In this document: positions 61,739 to 64,000 of the stretch, piece after piece
How positions within the stretch are numbered: the first letter of the stretch is position 1
Layout: every line of letters begins with the position of its first letter
Assembly (NCBI RefSeq): GCF_014696135.1
Contig: NZ_JACJPP010000015.1
Location: forward strand, 124,001-188,000
Direction: 5' to 3'
DNA length: 64,000 bases
Source: Nodosilinea sp. FACHB-141
GTDB taxonomy: Bacteria > Cyanobacteriota > Cyanobacteriia > Phormidesmidales > Phormidesmidaceae
Translations under genes and position numbers: made by a program
Notes under the pieces: generated by a model
What the model was told of the DNA's origin: nothing
What the model saw: only the letters and a program-made list of their open reading frames with translations
The model's database searches: none

Positions 61739-64000
61739 TTAGGACTGGAGCAATTCGGCAATCGCCCGCAGGAGGGCAGCGGGTTCCACCGGTTTAGAAA
61801 TGTGCCGCTGAAACCCGGCAGCGAGGGATTGCTCTTGGTCAGTCTCTCTGACGTAGGCGGTCAGGGCGATCGCCGGCACCTGGCCGCCCTGCTCGGCCGG
61901 CAACGCTCTAATCTGCTGCATCAGCATGTAGCCATCCATATCTGGCATACCGATGTCGCTGACTAAAACCTGGGGCTGAGCCTGTTTGAGGGCGGCTAAG
62001 CCTGCCTGGGCTGAGGCAGCGGCGACTACATGGGCCCCGGCCTGTTCTAGCAGAAAGGTGATGAAGGTGCGCGTATCGTCATCGTCATCAACCACGAGAA
62101 TTTGGGTGCCCGGCAGGCTCAGGGAGGGCTGCTGGAGGGGAAGACCTGGCTGGGCTAGAGCCTGGTGGGCTAAGGTCGGTAGACTGACGGTGAACGTCGC
62201 TCCCATATTTTCGCCCAGGCTGGCCGCCTGGATGGTGCCGCCGTGCAGCTCGACTAGGTGGCGCACGATCGCCAGCCCCAAACCCAGCCCGCCAAACTGG
62301 CGGGTCGTAGCGCTGTCGGCCTGGCGAAAGTAGTCAAAAATCAGCGGTAAAAACTCAGGCACAATGCCCTTGCCGGTGTCCTTGACGATGATTTGGGCCT
62401 GGTTGGCGTCTCCCCGGACCAGGTGCACATCAATCTGCCCGCCGGCGGGGGTAAACTTAACGGCATTGGACAGCAAATTCCACACCACCTGTTGTAGCCG
62501 GGTGGCATCGCCCGAGACCAGGCCAACGTCAGTTTCTAGATGGGCTTCAATGCGAATGGATTTGGCGTCTGCTGCCAGGCGCACGGTTTCGATAGCGGCC
62601 CGGATGGTGGTGGCTAAATTGACTGGGGTGGCCGAGATCTGGAGCTTGCCCCGCAGCATGCGAGACACATCGAGCAGGTCATCGATCAGCTCGGTTTGCA
62701 GCTTGGCGTTACGCTCAATCACCGAGAGCGCCTGTTGGGTTTTAGTTGCGTCTAGAGTGCCATTTTTGAGCAGGGTTGCCCAGCCGAGAATGGGGTTGAG
62801 GGGCGACCTGAGCTCGTGGGAGACCACCGCCAAAAACTCATCCTTGGTACGGCTAGCGGCTTCGGCGGCGGCGCGCGCGGCCTGCTCCTGCTGAAGCAGC
62901 TGACTGCGCTGCTGCTCTAGCTGTTTTTGGTCTTCAATATCGGTGGCGGTGCCAAACCACTTGAGAATTCGCCCCCGTTTAGTCTTGAGCGGCACCGCCT
63001 GGTGCAGGTGCCAGCGATAGACGCCATCGGCCCGGCGCATGCGGCCTTCGGCCTGGTAGTTGCTGCCCTGCTGCTGGGCGATCGCCCAGTTTTGGCCAAG
63101 CACAGAAATATCGTCAGGGTGCACTACGGCCTGCCAACCCGTTGTCTTGACCTGCTCTGGGGTGAGCCCGGTGAAATCACACCAGCGCTGGTTGGCGTCG
63201 AGCAGAACCCCCTCGGCGTCAGCTGTCCACACCAGTTGAGGAATGGACTCGACCAGGAAGCGGTAGCGCTCTTCGCTCTGGATGAGGGCTTCTTCGGCCT
63301 GGCGGCGATCGCTGAGATCGTTGATCAGCGCTACGAACCCTTCTACTACGCCTTGATCATTGATCCGGGGCACGTAGGTGGCGCTCAGGTAGCGGAGGTT
63401 GCCGTCCTTAAAGCGGATCGACCGTTCAAAGGTCACCTGCTGCCCGGTCAAGACCTGCTCCACATAGGGGCGGACGTCTTCGTAGGCGGCGTCCCCCACC
63501 ACCTCGCGAATGTGCTTGCCGTAAAGGTCTTTGGCAGACTGACTAAACCAGTCTTCGTAGCCCTGGTTGTTAAAGCGATAGCGCTGGTCGGCGTCGACAA
63601 AGGCAATCAGCGCCGGAACGGAGTTGGTGACTAGCCGCAGTTCAGTTTCGCGCTGCCGCAGGCTTTCTTCAATGCGCTTGCGATCGCTGATATCCAGCAC
63701 CGAGCCAATGTAGCCCTTGAACTCGCCGTCTGCCCCAAACCAAGGGCTAGCCGCATCGATCGCCCAGTGATAAAACCCGTCTTTGCTGAGCAGGCGATAC
63801 TCAAAACGAAACGCCTCCTGACGCTCGTTAGCCGCTAGAAATATTTGACTACAAGTCTCTTGATCGTCGGGATGGACGGCATCCAACCACCCTGAGCCCA
63901 AACCGGTGGCCTCGGTCTGGCCCGTGAAGTCATACCAGCTTTGGCTGAGGTAGGTGCAGTAGCCGGTCGAGTCTGTCACCCAAACCATGACCGGCGCGTT
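61739..64000 (-). CDS. PAS-rich hybrid histidine kinase, 5' end cut by window
   Basis: At least 753 residues; the reading frame is open to the window edge, so the start and any earlier domains are missing. Visible order: three PAS domains (about 1-105, 110-230, 232-355), a HisKA domain with the phospho-acceptor in SHELRSPLNPILGW (about 395), an HATPase domain with DTGKGIVPEFLP and FGGLGLGLAIVRHL (about 500-605), and a C-terminal receiver domain (about 630-745) with Asp in VLVSDIGMPDMDGY and Lys in HISKPVEP. No transmembrane helix in the visible part. The signal and output partner are unknown. Confidence 0.9.
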   Translation of the reverse strand, partial: NAPVMVWVTDSTGYCTYLSQSWYDFTGQTEATGLGSGWLDAVHPDDQETCSQIFLAANERQEAFRFEYRLLSKDGFYHWAIDAASPWFGADGEFKGYIGSVLDISDRKRIEESLRQRETELRLVTNSVPALIAFVDADQRYRFNNQGYEDWFSQSAKDLYGKHIREVVGDAAYEDVRPYVEQVLTGQQVTFERSIRFKDGNLRYLSATYVPRINDQGVVEGFVALINDLSDRRQAEEALIQSEERYRFLVESIPQLVWTADAEGVLLDANQRWCDFTGLTPEQVKTTGWQAVVHPDDISVLGQNWAIAQQQGSNYQAEGRMRRADGVYRWHLHQAVPLKTKRGRILKWFGTATDIEDQKQLEQQRSQLLQQEQAARAAAEAASRTKDEFLAVVSHELRSPLNPILGWATLLKNGTLDATKTQQALSVIERNAKLQTELIDDLLDVSRMLRGKLQISATPVNLATTIRAAIETVRLAADAKSIRIEAHLETDVGLVSGDATRLQQVVWNLLSNAVKFTPAGGQIDVHLVRGDANQAQIIVKDTGKGIVPEFLPLIFDYFRQADSATTRQFGGLGLGLAIVRHLVELHGGTIQAASLGENMGATFTVSLPTLAHQALAQPGLPLQQPSLSLPGTQILVVDDDDDTRTFITFLLEQAGAHVVAAASAQAGLAALKQAQPQVLVSDIGMPDMDGYMLMQQIRALPAEQGGQVPAIALTAYVRETDQEQSLAAGFQRHISKPVEPAALLRAIAELLQS

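Overview
The window is chromosomal DNA of a cyanobacterium, most likely a filamentous, non-heterocystous form of the Leptolyngbya/Nodosilinea/Phormidium type. Supporting this are the photosystem I gene psaI, the cytochrome b6f gene petG, the phycobilisome core gene apcF, a photosystem II S4-domain protein, cyanobacterial DUF families (DUF2808, DUF4278), very frequent HIP1 octamers (GCGATCGC), two GTA-N8-TAC NtcA sites, a glutamine riboswitch, and a hetZ-patU pair, which is typical of filamentous lineages. The species assignment is inference. No phage, transposase, CRISPR array or rRNA was seen. One tRNA gene (Val, CAC) is present.

Layout. 0-11 kb: an SLC13 permease cut at the left edge, a lone pstB with a Pho box, a membrane diguanylate cyclase, a GT4 glycosyltransferase, a small ferredoxin plus DUF2470 pair, psaI followed at once by a methyltransferase-glycosyltransferase fusion, and a TPR protein. 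11-18 kb: a LuxR-type regulator, the S4 protein, and a five-gene minus-strand sugar operon (rfbF, lhgO-like, epimerase, rfbC-like, SAF-domain oxidoreductase). 18-26 kb: the murT-gatD-lepB operon, cobK, an RsbU-type phosphatase, DUF2808, a 2H phosphoesterase, and DUF4278 under an NtcA site and a glutamine riboswitch. 26-38 kb: a 7-PAS diguanylate cyclase and two giant exoprotein genes for organic-phosphate use (a phytase-like domain carrying two inserted GlpQ-type domains, then a double alkaline-phosphatase-like protein), both ending in a DUF4114-type domain. 38-47 kb: a lumenal pentapeptide protein, a hydrolase, cysS, a J-like/HEFGH membrane protein, cobyrinate amidase, petG, an FGGY kinase and apcF. 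47-53 kb: NtcA-controlled glnA, a possible sRNA, a Tat-type esterase, argD and a TgpA-like protein. 53-64 kb: patU-hetZ, tRNA-Val, an AI-2E-family permease, Pmp3, DUF1206, PAP2, and a hybrid histidine kinase cut at the right edge.

How the genes fit together. Phosphate: pstB, the GDPD/phytase-like exoprotein, the alkaline-phosphatase-like exoprotein and perhaps PAP2 point to scavenging of organic phosphate. Nitrogen: glnA (activator-type NtcA promoter) and DUF4278 (NtcA site over the -10, plus a glutamine aptamer) would respond in opposite directions to nitrogen status. Envelope: MurT/GatD, LepB, the glycosyltransferases and the rfbF operon. Signalling: two diguanylate cyclases, a PP2C phosphatase and a hybrid kinase. 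The points most worth following up are the rfbF operon, which has no recognisable CDP-glucose 4,6-dehydratase, the nested phytase/GDPD protein, the phosphatase repeats that seem to lack the usual metal-binding histidines, and the dual-controlled DUF4278 leader.
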